In this document: positions 21,888-30,804 of the stretch, one piece after another
Numbering within the stretch: position 1 is the first letter of the stretch
Layout: each line of letters opens with the position of its first letter
Assembly: GCA_037447655.1 (NCBI GenBank)
Contig: JBBHKE010000741.1
Span: 1 to 39,455 of the forward strand
DNA from: Zygnema cylindricum
Taxonomy: Eukaryota > Streptophyta > Zygnematophyceae > Zygnematales > Zygnemataceae
Direction of reading: 5' to 3'
Length of the DNA: 39,455 nt
Position numbers and translations under genes: made by a program
Notes under the pieces: model-generated
Told to the model about the DNA's origin: nothing
What the model saw: only the letters and a program-made list of their open reading frames with translations
Database searches by the model: none

Positions 21888-22020
21888 TAGTGTTGGGTAT
21901 CGGGTAAATTCATATCGCGATAAATTCGATATTCGATATATTGAATATCGATCGAGAAGACTCCTCGATATATCGTACCGAGACCAACATAAATTATCGC
22001 GATATATACGCGATATATGG
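21888..22020 (+). mobile_element. transposon end fragment, TATCGCGATA-rich
   Basis: It starts GTAGTGTTGGGTATCGGG and is packed with TATCGCGATA and CGATATAT motifs. It is the same terminal type as 19150-19237 in the opposite orientation. The remainder of the element is not recognisable, and AT-rich sequence follows. Confidence 0.4.
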
Positions 22021-22127
22021 TATTTTTTAAATTTAATATTTTATTTTTTAATATAATATGTTATTTTAGCGAAAAAAACAAATTGTCTGATACGCCACGT
22101 ACGACGTGATTTTCGTTCCGTGACTTA

Positions 22128-22544
22128 GGGCGTGTCCCCATGTGTTCAAGTAAGGGTTTTTTCCCGTCGTTTACACAGAAAATGGGACTTCCTACTTGAA
22201 AATATTACGCCGTACGAAAAATGGGCAAAAACTCAAATACATTTTGCGTCATCTTGGAACTTGAAATGTACGGCGATTTGGCAGTATTATCATCGCGACC
22301 CACTTCCAGCACATCTTCACACTTGTAATGAAATCAAATCGTGACCTGCTTTTAATCAAAATACTACCCTATTGACGAATAGAAATCTTGGGTTGCACGC
22401 GTCAAAAGTTTTCATTTGTCTTTTTGCAGTTGGGAGAATACACGAAAAAAAAATTGTTTGTCCGTTTGCTTATGTTGTCCACTTGCGGGTGCCTACAAAT
22501 GTCATTTTGTAGACGTAGACGATTGCTTATGTCGTTCACGTGTG
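22128..22544 (+). mobile_element. TTA-family element D2 (left part)
   Basis: Preceded by TTA (22125-22127), it starts GGGCGTGTCCCCATGT and matches D1 read in reverse, then matches D3 from 22292. It is cut at the run of N. The right half is not found directly after the gap. Confidence 0.8.
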
Positions 22545-22554
22545 NNNNNNNNNN
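22545..22554. other. assembly gap (10 N)
   Basis: Ten undetermined bases fall inside element D2, a repeated sequence with a near-identical counterpart at 27680. The join may be a scaffold link rather than a known distance. Confidence 0.95.
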
Positions 22555-22861
22555 CCACGCGACATTGTTTTTCCTAGGATCAGTTCTAAAATGCGCTGAT
22601 CTAAGATCACATACATCTGAACTAGGATTGCATTCGATCTAACATTGCCTAACTGAAATCCCGCCGTTACATGTTTTCCTAGTCGCGTAAAATCTTGACT
22701 AGGATCCTTTTTGTTCCAGCGCACCTAAGAGCGTTTAGATTCCACAGTAATTAGCACTGTGTATTTTGTATATAAGTGAATTTTCTCACTCAATGAAATC
22801 ATCCCGAATACAAATCAATTTCTCTATCTGATGCATTGATCTTTCTCTTGTGTACAATTTC
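22555..22861 (+). promoter_or_regulatory. promoter of LRR-like gene copy 1
   Basis: A TATATAAG box at 22769-22776 stands 86 bp upstream of the ATG at 22862. Several ACTAGGAT phrases occur upstream. An LTR-derived promoter is a possible alternative reading. Confidence 0.45.
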
Positions 22862-24078
22862 ATGGCTTCCGCTAATCCACCTCCAATACCATCCTCCATC
22901 TTAGATCTTCTCATCCCTCTTATGGACACGATCCTTAGCGTGGCCCCTTGTGGGAAGGATAAGAAACTCGCCCTTTAGGCCTTTTTTTGTTAAATGTTTC
23001 AACCTCTAGGAGCGCAGTTTCAGTTTTCTGTTTCAATCATTTTGTTGAAAATATATTTTGCAACTAGGATATTGAGTTGTGGATGTCTTGCCTCCTCCAT
23101 CTGGCGCCAAACGTGACAAAAATCAAGTCACGTGTCATGGTGACCTCTTTCTCTCTCTTGCATTGGTCAACTATTGTTCGGAAAACCTTGACTTCTTTGG
23201 AGATGCCTAAATTGGATTTTCATTCTATGCGTAAACTGTACAAGTTTTTAAATTTGGAGGAATTTAAAGTCTTGGTGACTCCAAACCTACTCAAGCGAGA
23301 TATATAGACCCTTTACCAAAAACTCAAGAGTATTAAGAAATTTGATCTGGAAATAATCAAAAGTTGGCATGCAAATGACGAAAGATCGTGGAAAATTGAA
23401 GAGAATGATTTGGTTCCCTTTTTGCATTTTTTTCCTAACCTGTCTCTTTAAGCTTGGAGGTCTTCGCCTCCGGGCCATTTAGCATCGCTCGTCCAAATAT
23501 CAAGGTTCTCAACTTAGGACTCATTGAGGATGATCATATAGTTGATTGTGCTAATTTCACGAGAATAAAATTGAGAGTAATGAGCTATATCGACTTACAA
23601 ATCAGAGCAAGGAATGTTTCAACGGAAGTCGAGTTGACAAGCGACCTTAACGATATCTATAGTGGAGACGAGGACGTTTGTGTGAAGTATGAGCTCCCAA
23701 GGGAAAAAATTTATAAATTAAATTATATTGAAAGAAATGTGCAAGTACCGTGTTCATTATAGATCTAACGGAAGAGAGCGTGAAAAGCTTATCGATCGAC
23801 GTTCGCGGGCTTGTTTATTTAAGTAAACGCGAGGGGAATTTATGGTTTCCGTGCATTTTCATGATTACGGCTAGGACACCGAAGACTATGACAGCATCGA
23901 CTTACCCATTGAGTTGGACAAATGGATTACAGATAATTGGAAAGCATTGAAAGAAGTTTATTTCACTCTGGGGAAAAAACTACTTGATGACGATAAAAAA
24001 AACGTCTTTCAACATCGTTACGAGGCGTTGAAGAGGTTGTATCCAAATATTACGTTTAAAAGTCCTTGGGACATGTAA
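22862..24078 (+). pseudogene. LRR-like protein gene, copy 1, broken
   Basis: The first frame starts MASANPPPIPSSILDLLIPL and meets a TAG near 22977. A probable intron follows, perhaps ending at GCAACTAG near 23069. The body (23077-24078) has short leucine-rich strands (LEEFKVLVT, SIKKFDL, IKVLNLGL) and closely resembles 26578-27473. It is broken by TAG at 23305-23307 where copy 2 has Trp, and by frame changes near 23450, 23750 and 23870. The C-terminal part carries NVSTEVEL, SLSIDVRGLVYL and YPNITFKSPWD. The fold suggests an F-box/FBD-type LRR protein, but no F-box could be confirmed. Function is unknown. Confidence 0.6.
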
Positions 24079-24271
24079 AGGATGTGTATTGGTTCCCGTT
24101 TCCCGCCTTGGAGTCAATTGTAAGTGTGCCATCAATATCAGTTACCCACTTAATTTTATTCGAGTATGTTCTCTTCCTGTTTTTTTTAGGGTTTCTTGAT
24201 GGTTGTGTTTACCCAAGAATAGTGAAATTCGATGCATTGGGTAGACGGATGAATGGATAGATGGACAAGTA
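24079..24271. other. 3' flank of LRR-like copy 1
   Basis: It resembles the flank of copy 2 (27474-27560), including GTAAGTGTGCCATCA. The duplication therefore extends past the stop codon. Confidence 0.5.
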
Positions 24272-24400
24272 TATCCAATAATAATTAATAATGATAATAA
24301 TGATAATAATGGTAATAATGACAATAATAACAATAATAACAACAATAACAACAATAATAATAATGATAATAATGATAATAATGATAAGAAAAGCAAAAAT
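24272..24400. repeat. AAT/GAT microsatellite
   Basis: Imperfect ATAATGATAATAATGATA and ACAATAATAACAATAAT runs. The Leu-rich open frame on the minus strand is an artefact of this repeat. Confidence 0.9.
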
Positions 24401-24757
24401 AGACGGTTTCAGTTAAACACACATTTGTTTCAAATAATGTTGGCCGAAAACTGTAACGAGCAACAACAACTTTTTTTTTTTTAACAAAATAAAATGTTTA
24501 CGTATAACGCAAACTAATGGTAATTTGTATATTTGCAGAAAAGAGGATTGACACCCGAGGACCACACATCCGAGGGATAGGAACACGAGGGATGGGAAGG
24601 AGAAGGGGGAGAGGGAGACAAGGAGGAGGAGGTAGAGGAAGAGAAGAGGTTTTTTTTAAAGGGTTTTTTAGGGTTTTTTGGGTTTTTAGAGTCAATCTTT
24701 AGTGCTTTGACATGGCATGATCACTTTGTTTTTAGGTTTCTTTTAGAACACTATAGG
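24401..24757. other. non-coding, partly purine-rich
   Basis: It contains GGAGAAGGGGGAGAGGGAGA near 24600 and a GGGTTTTTTAGGGTTTTTTG stretch near 24661. No gene is supported. Confidence 0.4.
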
Positions 24758-25190
24758 ATATGAAGGGAGAGGAGAGGAGAGGAGGGAGGGAGAGGAGAAA
24801 AAAGAGAAAGTTAAGAGAGAGGAGAGGAGAGAAAGGAGAGAGAGGAGGGAGAAGAGAGGAGAAAGTTAAAAGAGAGGAGAGGTGAGGAGAGGAGAGAGAG
24901 AAGGGAGAGGAGAGAGGAGAGAGGAGAGGAGAGAGAGGAGGGAGAGGAGAGGAGAGAGTTAAGAGAGAGGAGAGAAAGGAGAAAGAGGAGAGAGGAGAAA
25001 GGAGAGAGGGAGAGAAGATGATAGAGTTAAGAGAGGGGAGAGGAGAGAAAGGAGAAAGAGGGTTTAGGAGAGAGGAGTGAGAGGAGCGAGAGGAGAGGAG
25101 AGAGAGGAGTGAGAGGAGAGAGAGAGGAGAAGAGAGAAAGGAGAAAGAAAAGGGAGTGCATAGAGAGAGAGAGAGAAAAGAAAAGGTCGA
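24758..25190. repeat. long purine tract (GGAGA)n
   Basis: About 430 bp on this strand are almost only A and G, built of GGAGA, GAGAGG and GAAAGGAGAA units with GTTAAGAGAG interruptions. Such homopurine runs can form triplex DNA. No coding frame. Confidence 0.9.
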
Positions 25191-25564
25191 GGGAGTTAGG
25201 TCTAAAGGGTTCTAAGGCGGGTGGAGAGGAAGGACAATGGTCAACAAATTGGACATAAAAAATAGACAAAAAAAATAAAAAAAGGAAGGAAGGAAGAAAG
25301 AAAGTGGGTGGAAATTTTAAAGATATCCCCATTTGGGCATCACAATAGAATTGACTTTCTTTTTTCTTTTTTCTGTTTGTTTTATTTTTTCTTTTTTTCT
25401 TTTTTACTTTTTTTTTTTAATGATGACCGTCACAATTTTTTTTAGTGACGTGGAAATTTAATATATCTTTATATATACAGTCAAGAAAAAAAAAATAAAA
25501 CTACCTAACCAAGCTACAACACATGCTTACTAAAAGCATTACTAAACATAATAACCAAAGATTA
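25191..25564. other. T-rich non-coding
   Basis: Runs of CTTTTTT and a TTTATATATACA stretch; no gene is seen. Confidence 0.4.
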
Positions 25565-25798
25565 ACCGTACCATCCGTACCATTCGTACCATCCGTACCA
25601 TCTGTAATCCCTACCATCCTCACCATCCATATCATCCTTACCATCCGTATCATCCGTACCATCAATACGATTTCTACCATCCGTTTGGTCCGTACCATCA
25701 ACAATCCTTACCATCCTCACCATCCATATCAACCGTACCATTCGTATCATCGATATCATCGACAATAACACCGACATCGAACGATACCATCACCGACA
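25565..25798. repeat. 9-bp minisatellite (ATCCGTACC)n
   Basis: Repeats of ACCATCCGT with variants TCATCCGTA and CCATCCTCA. All three frames stay open for stretches, giving low-complexity open frames on both strands that are not genes. Confidence 0.85.
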
Positions 25799-26093
25799 TC
25801 ATCTCGGCGTTTGGCAGCCGCTCGCAATGTAAAGTTTTGCGTCGCACGAACGTGCGCCAATAGGAACGTCAAATAGGCGACTACCCACGCGTAACCAAAT
25901 GACGAGCTCAAAAGTACAGTATAGTACCGTACCTTTTGTACGTTCACTTTCACTCGATTTAACGAGACGAAACTCGATGTCATAATCGATATTGATACCC
26001 ATACCATTTATATCATCGTTCAAGGGTTAGGGTTTCCACCTCCTACTCTTTGTTCGGCGACTTCAAAAAAGAAACTCAAAAAAGAAAGCGGCC
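25799..26093 (+). promoter_or_regulatory. promoter of LRR-like gene copy 2
   Basis: Non-coding DNA upstream of the ATG at 26094. AAGGGTTAGGGTTTCC at 26023-26038 contains a plant telo-box-like motif (AGGGTTT), known in promoters of plant growth and translation genes. The segment GAAAGCGGCCATGGCT gives a good start context. Confidence 0.4.
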
Positions 26094-26165
26094 ATGGCTC
26101 GAAGCTCCGAACTATCCTCCCTCTTACATCTTCCCCTCCTCTCTTGGACACGATCCTTAGTACAA
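26094..26165 (+). pseudogene. original 5' end of LRR-like copy 2
   Basis: The start MARSSELSSLLHLP and the phrase TTGGACACGATCCTTAG parallel 22862-22944 of copy 1 (ATGGACACGATCCTTAG). At 26166 the family sequence stops and the 76-bp repeat array begins. The gene's own N-terminal region was replaced here. Confidence 0.6.
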
Positions 26166-26401
26166 AAAAAAATTGTACGGTACGGATACAACGTAAGGAA
26201 ATTTCTAAAAGTGACGCTTCATTTCCGCGCGCGACGTTTGAAAGAAATTTGTATGGTACAGGTACAACTTACAAAAATTTCTAAAAGTGACATTTCATTT
26301 GCGCGCGCGAAGTTTGAAATAAATTTGTAAGGTACGGATACAGCGTACGGAAATTTCTAATAGTGACGTTTCATTTTTGCGCGCGAAGGTTGAAAGAAAT
26401 T
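26166..26401 (+). repeat. 76-bp tandem repeats, array 2
   Basis: Three diverged units of the array also found at 19658-19903, sharing GAAAGAAATTTGTACGG and CGCGCGCGAAG. It lies directly before the near-identical duplicate. Confidence 0.8.
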
Positions 26402-26577
26402 TGTACGGCTCATCATTACAACGAAGCCGCCATTGAATCCGCCATCGAAGGCTCGATTGAAGTCACACTTGAAACTTCCACGAACCTCTTCACAGGCAGC
26501 CATGTCTAGGCCTCTAGGAGCAGAGTGGGAGCATGTTAAGGCTCTAAAGGGATATGATGGATTTTTTTTTTTCAATT
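26402..26577 (+). repeat. near-identical duplicate, copy 2 (BED-like head)
   Basis: Almost base for base the same as 19904-20077, ending at the same poly-T. Here the reading frame passes through the poly-T as Phe residues into the LRR-like body at 26578. Confidence 0.8.
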
Positions 26578-27473
26578 CTGTGCGTATACTCTACGAGTTT
26601 CCAAAGTTGAAGGAATTGAAAGTCTGTGTGACTCTAAAACTACTCAGGCGAGATATATGGACCCTTTACCCAAAACTCGAGAGTATTAAGAGACTTGATT
26701 TGGGAAAAGACGACTCTTGTCTTCCAATTGCCGACAGATTGTTCAAAATTGAAAAGAATATTTTGGATCCGGTTTTGCAGTTTTTTCCTAACCTAGTCAC
26801 TTTAAGCTTGGATGTCATCGCCTTCGGGCCAATTAACATCGCTCATCCAAATATTAAGGTTCTCAACTTAAGATACTTCAATAATCTTGAAATCGATTGT
26901 CCTAATGTTACGAAAATAAAAATGAGAGTAATGAACCTTCTCGACTTATCCATCCGAGCAAGGAATGTTTCAACGGAAGTCGAGATATCGGGTGACCTAA
27001 ACGATATCTACGATAGAATGGATAGGTCCTATGTAGACGAGGAGGTTTGTGTGAAGTTTGAGCTCCCAAGGGAAAAGATTTATACATCCAATCATATTAC
27101 AAGGAATGTACGAAGGTGTATTGAAAGGTATGTGCGAAGTCCCGTGTTCTACATAGGTCTAAAGGAAGCGAGCGTGAAAAGCTTGTCGATCGACGTTCGC
27201 GGGCTTGTGTATTTACATAAACGCGAGGGAAAGTTATGGTTTCCGCGCATTTTTCCTAATGCGGACTACGACACCGAAGATTGTAACAGCATCGACTTAC
27301 CCATCGAGTTGGACGAATATATTACGGATAATTGGAAAGCATTGAAAGAAGTTTGTTTCACGTTGGGGAAAAAACTACTTGATGACGATAAAAAAATCGT
27401 CTTTCAACACCGTTACGAGGTGTTGAAGAGATTGTATCCAAATATTACGTTCAAAAGTCCTTGGGACGTGTAA
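26433..27473 (+). CDS. chimeric BED-like head plus LRR-like protein
   Basis: A 346-codon open frame; a second in-frame ATG at 26502 has a good context and may be the real start. Residues 1-48 come from the repeated sequence also found at 19904-20077 (MSRPLGAEWEHVKALKGYDG then FFFFN). Residues from about 49 on are LRR-like: LKELKVCVTL, IKRLDLG, NLVTLSLDV, IKVLNLRY and VTKIKMRV. The end holds SLSIDVRGLVYL, LPIELDEYITDNW and YPNITFKSPWDV. The body has no stops, unlike copy 1, so it was probably under constraint recently. It could be an F-box-associated or NLR-like fragment. Function and expression are unknown. Upstream it is separated from its old start at 26094 by the repeat array. Confidence 0.5.
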   Translation: MNPPSKARLKSHLKLPRTSSQAAMSRPLGAEWEHVKALKGYDGFFFFNSVRILYEFPKLKELKVCVTLKLLRRDIWTLYPKLESIKRLDLGKDDSCLPIADRLFKIEKNILDPVLQFFPNLVTLSLDVIAFGPINIAHPNIKVLNLRYFNNLEIDCPNVTKIKMRVMNLLDLSIRARNVSTEVEISGDLNDIYDRMDRSYVDEEVCVKFELPREKIYTSNHITRNVRRCIERYVRSPVFYIGLKEASVKSLSIDVRGLVYLHKREGKLWFPRIFPNADYDTEDCNSIDLPIELDEYITDNWKALKEVCFTLGKKLLDDDKKIVFQHRYEVLKRLYPNITFKSPWDV

Positions 27474-27679
27474 AGGATGTGTATTGGGTTCCCATTTTTC
27501 GTCTTGGAGGCAACTGTAAGTGTGCCATCAGTATCAATTATCCACTTACTTTTATTCAAGGTATCTCGGATTCACTGCAGATTTTTATTGTTGTTTTCTT
27601 GCATTTTTCTGGTTTGGTTTTCTTTATTTAAAATCCTAGACCTAACTCCTGTAAGGAATACACCCAGACCGTGGAGCCT
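27474..27679. other. 3' flank of LRR-like copy 2
   Basis: It shares GTAAGTGTGCCATCA and neighbouring sequence with copy 1, then diverges after about 27560. No gene. Confidence 0.5.
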
Positions 27680-28266
27680 ATCGCGACCCACTTCCAGCTC
27701 ATCTTCACACTTGCAATGAAATCGAATCGCGATCTGCTTTTAATCAAAATACTACCCTATTGACGAATAGAAATATTGGGTTGCACGCGTCAAAAGTTTT
27801 CATTTGTTTTTTTGCAGTTGGGAGAATACACGAAAAAAAATTGTTTGTCCGTTTGCTTATGTTGTCCACTTGTGGGCGTCTACAAATGTCATTTTGTAGA
27901 CGTAGGCGATTGCTTATGTCGTTCACGTGTGGGCGTTTTGTAGACGTAGGCGATTGCTTATGTCGTTCACGTGTGGGCGTCAACAAATGACAGTTGGCGT
28001 CGACATTTGTCCCAGTATGTCAAGAGCTCTTTGCGGCGTACAAATGTCCGCAGTTTGTTCCGAGATCGTTGGCGTCTACAAATGTCAACAGTTTGTTGGC
28101 GTCTACAGGTGTCGCAAGTATTGGCGACGTGTACAACTGCCACATATTCAAAATAATGAACGCGCATGTAACGATTGACATAGGCACACTTTGAAAAGTA
28201 CACCGTAAAATCAGCGCTAAATTCCAAAATAACGTTTCAAAATATCGGTTACATGGGGACACGCCC
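27680..28266 (+). mobile_element. TTA-family element D3 (right part)
   Basis: It starts abruptly at a point matching 22292 of D2 and runs to the terminal ACATGGGGACACGCCC, followed by TAA (28267-28269). The left ~165 bp and the left TIR are missing. Internal GGCGTCTACAAATGTC units are repeated several times around 27890-28110. The TAA belongs to the Copia 5' LTR that follows, so it was inserted into that LTR. Confidence 0.8.
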
Positions 28267-28539
28267 TAAGTGGAAATTGTGACTTAAGGAGACAGAAATA
28301 GTGTAGTTTTGTCTTTTAGTATTTTGGGAGAAGTATTTTTGGAGAGAGTGTGATATACCTAAATATATATCAAAGGAGTGAAGTAGAGGAAGAAAAAAAA
28401 TGTAAAAAGTTCGATTAAATATATCATCTATTTGATCAACTTCCAGTGTAATCTGTGATTCATAAATTGTCACGATGTCTGAAAAATTCTGAATGCTTCC
28501 GCTGATGAATAGTTGAGTTACGTGATACTATTTTTAACA
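28267..28539 (+). repeat. Copia 5' LTR, truncated
   Basis: Corresponds to 33432-33702 of the 3' LTR and ends TTTTTAACA. The first ~285 bp are missing because element D3 abuts here. The primer-binding site ATTAGTATCGGAGC follows and resembles the plant Copia consensus TGGTATCAGAGC. Confidence 0.88.
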
Positions 28540-28620
28540 ATTAGTATCGGAGCAGGTATAAGCTCCCAGTAGTAGTCATTTTGTGAAACAAGTCACTGTC
28601 AGTGTGGCGAGTGTTGCTGC

Positions 28621-29247
28621 AATGGGAGGAAGGAAGAAGAAGGCTGCTCCACAGACTGCCCCTTTGCAGGCTAAAACTCCAGAGCCGAGTCGCGGGGGTT
28701 TCAGTGCTGCCCAGTTTGAAGAAGAAGAAGATACAGATACCTCTGTACAACAAGAAGACGCAGACGCAGGAGGAGCAAGAGCACCAGGAGGAGCAGGAGC
28801 AGGGGTGTTTCTCACGGAGGAGAGGCTTCAGACACTACTGACGGCTTCAGACACTACTGACTGAAGTTCTTCAGACCGAGCAGGGGTGTTTCACACTACT
28901 GACGGCTTCAGACACTACTGACTGAAGTTCTTCAGACCGAGCAGGGGTGTTTCTCACGGAGGAGAGGCTTCAGACACTACTGACGGCTTCAGACACTACT
29001 GACTGAAGTTCTTCAGACCGTGCTCTCAGCTGCCCCTAAAGGGGGCAGGCTGCAAGTTGTCAATAGAGGAGGTAGCAGATACGTGGAAGAAGAAACTGAA
29101 GATGACAGGAGAGAAAGAATCCGGAAAGGAAAATTTGAAGCTGAAGATGAATCTAACTTGGAGGAAGATGGTGATGAGGACGATGATAAACTGATGCAGA
29201 TGCCCGGCAAAGTCGTTCTCTTCAATGGAACGAACTACTATATCTAG
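28621..29247 (+). pseudogene. Copia Gag N-terminal region
   Basis: The start MGGRKKKAAPQTAP lies about 80 bp after the primer-binding site. An acidic Glu/Asp-rich segment follows, then GVFLTEERLQTLLT. A tandem duplication (28798-29020) breaks the frame. It resumes with LSAAPKGGRLQVVN and a second acidic segment, then the Gag domain opens with VVLFNGTNYYI and a TAG at 29245-29247 where the family has Trp. Confidence 0.75.
28798..29020 (+). repeat. tandem duplication inside gag
   Basis: Three units (about 81, 60 and 81 bp) each start GCAGGGGTGTTTC and contain CTTCAGACACTACTGAC phrases, six in total. The middle unit lacks CTCACGGAGGAGAGG. The duplication adds stops to gag and appears specific to this copy. 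Confidence 0.88.
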
Positions 29248-30804
29248 AAAAGATATATTCAAGGACAGTTTGAGCTTCGACGTCTCTGGAAAATTGTTAT
29301 AGGAGAGGAGCCAATGCCGATTTCTGGTCGAAAGGCCAGAAATAGATGGAGACGTCGGAATGTTGCCGCCTACACCGGATTGATGCAAACTTGTACGCCC
29401 GCAGTTCATGAGTATTTTCTTACACATGATTCTGCACATGCATGTTGGCGGGCTATCGAAAACGAATTTGAAAAAGGAACTCAAAATCGCGGCCAACATC
29501 CTTATACAGAATTTCTGAATTTTAAGATGACTTCGAATGAATCGATTGGTGACGCTTCAAAACGATTCAAACTTATTGTGGAACGACTTGCGGCTACCGG
29601 TCGGTTTATTATTGAAGAGGACAAGGTGACCGGCTTTCTTAATGCCTTGCCGGAAAGGCTTGTCCATCTAAAGGAAATTTTGAGGGTGAAAAAGAGATTG
29701 ACTTATTCATTTATTTTATCATACTTGAAAGATAACGAAGATAATCGAGGGAGTTCTTCTCGGAGTACTCCTCCCTCCGGTTCTTTAAATTCAACCAATT
29801 CTAATTCCGCCGACTTATCTTACCTCCGTGGTGGCGGAAGAGGAGGAGGAAGGGGAGGAGGCCCGAGAGGTAGAGGAACGGGACAACTTAAGAATGGAAA
29901 TCCAAAGCCCTTTCCGTCCGCCCCCGATCTGAATTTTGTCGCTTGCTTTCATTGCAACAAACTTGGGCGTTTGGCGGTGTCATGTCCCGATCGGCAATGT
30001 TATTCTTGCGGCAAGTGGGGGCACCTAAGTTCCCAATGCTATGCAAAATCGGAAGGAGAAGGTGGAGGTGGTAGAGGAGGATTTAATGGCGGCCGTGGTA
30101 GCTTTAACGGCGGCCGCGGAGGAGGCCGCATAGGCGGCCGAGGAGGAGGACGCTTTGGAGGCCGTGGTAGTGGCTGTGGTGGTGGCCGTTTTGGTGGCCA
30201 AGGACACTTCTTTAGAGACGGTGGATATGAAGAGGGAGAGGAAGAAGGTGCTCAGATTTTTACATGTCTCAACCTTTCGGTTGACTCATCGACATCCGAG
30301 GGGAACTTAAGAATGATGATCAAAACCAGTTGTGTGAGAGGCTTAGATTTAGCCTCGGGCGAAAAAGTTAATGGACGTGAGGGGTGTAGTCAAGTGAAGC
30401 AAATTCGGAAACCTCATCCACCGAAAGATATTAAGTTTCGGTCTTCCTATCCTCTCGAATTAATCCACGTCGATTTGTGTGGTCACATGAAACCGAAAAG
30501 TATTGGTGGAAATTGTTACATTATGGTCATTGTCGATGATTACTCACGATTTTCATGGGTGATTCTTCTAAAGCATAAATCTGAAGCATTCGAGAGGTTT
30601 AAAGAATGGCACGTCATGGCGGAACGAGAATGTGAGCGAAAACTGAAATCCATCCGAACGGATAATGGCGGTGAATTTATCGCTTTTGGTGGATATTGTC
30701 GAAAATGGGGAATACGAATCAATATACCGCATCATACTCCCCAGAATCGAACGGAGTGGCTGAGCACAAGAATCGGACACTTGAAGAAATGGTCTGAGCT
30801 ATGA
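29248..30804 (+). pseudogene. Copia Gag fused to integrase, no protease
   Basis: A 496-codon frame starts at 29314. Residues ~20-150 are the UBN2-type Gag domain (ACWRAIENEFEKGTQ, FLNALPERLVHLKEIL). RGG-rich runs flank two zinc knuckles: CFHCNKLGRLAVSC, where His is replaced by Arg, and an intact CYSCGKWGHLSSQC. Near residue 335 the frame jumps to the end of the pre-integrase domain (GLDLASGEKVNGREGCS) and then the integrase core: HVDLCGHM, MVIVDDYSRFSWV and RTDNGGEF carry both catalytic Asp. The protease D-[ST]-G-A motif is absent, so an in-frame deletion removed it. A frame change at 30750 destroys the QQNG-x-AE segment with the Glu. Confidence 0.85.

Noticed and set aside
24142-24396. Leu-rich minus-strand frame that looks like a membrane protein
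   Set aside because: It is the translation of the AAT/GAT microsatellite.
25027-25332. Ser/Leu/Phe-rich minus-strand frame
   Set aside because: It is the translation of the purine tract; no codon structure or homology.
22128-28266. One large 6-kb element from the D2 left end to the D3 right end carrying LRR genes as cargo
   Set aside because: D2 and D3 overlap in content (22292-22544 matches 27680-27935) and their outer flanks are TTA and TAA, so they are two partial copies.
28798-29020. CRISPR-like regular repeats
   Set aside because: Units are contiguous, with no unique spacers, and lie in a eukaryotic retrotransposon gag.
30025-30207. Ala/Thr/Ser-rich minus-strand frame
   Set aside because: Shadow of the Gly/Arg-rich Gag segment on the other strand.
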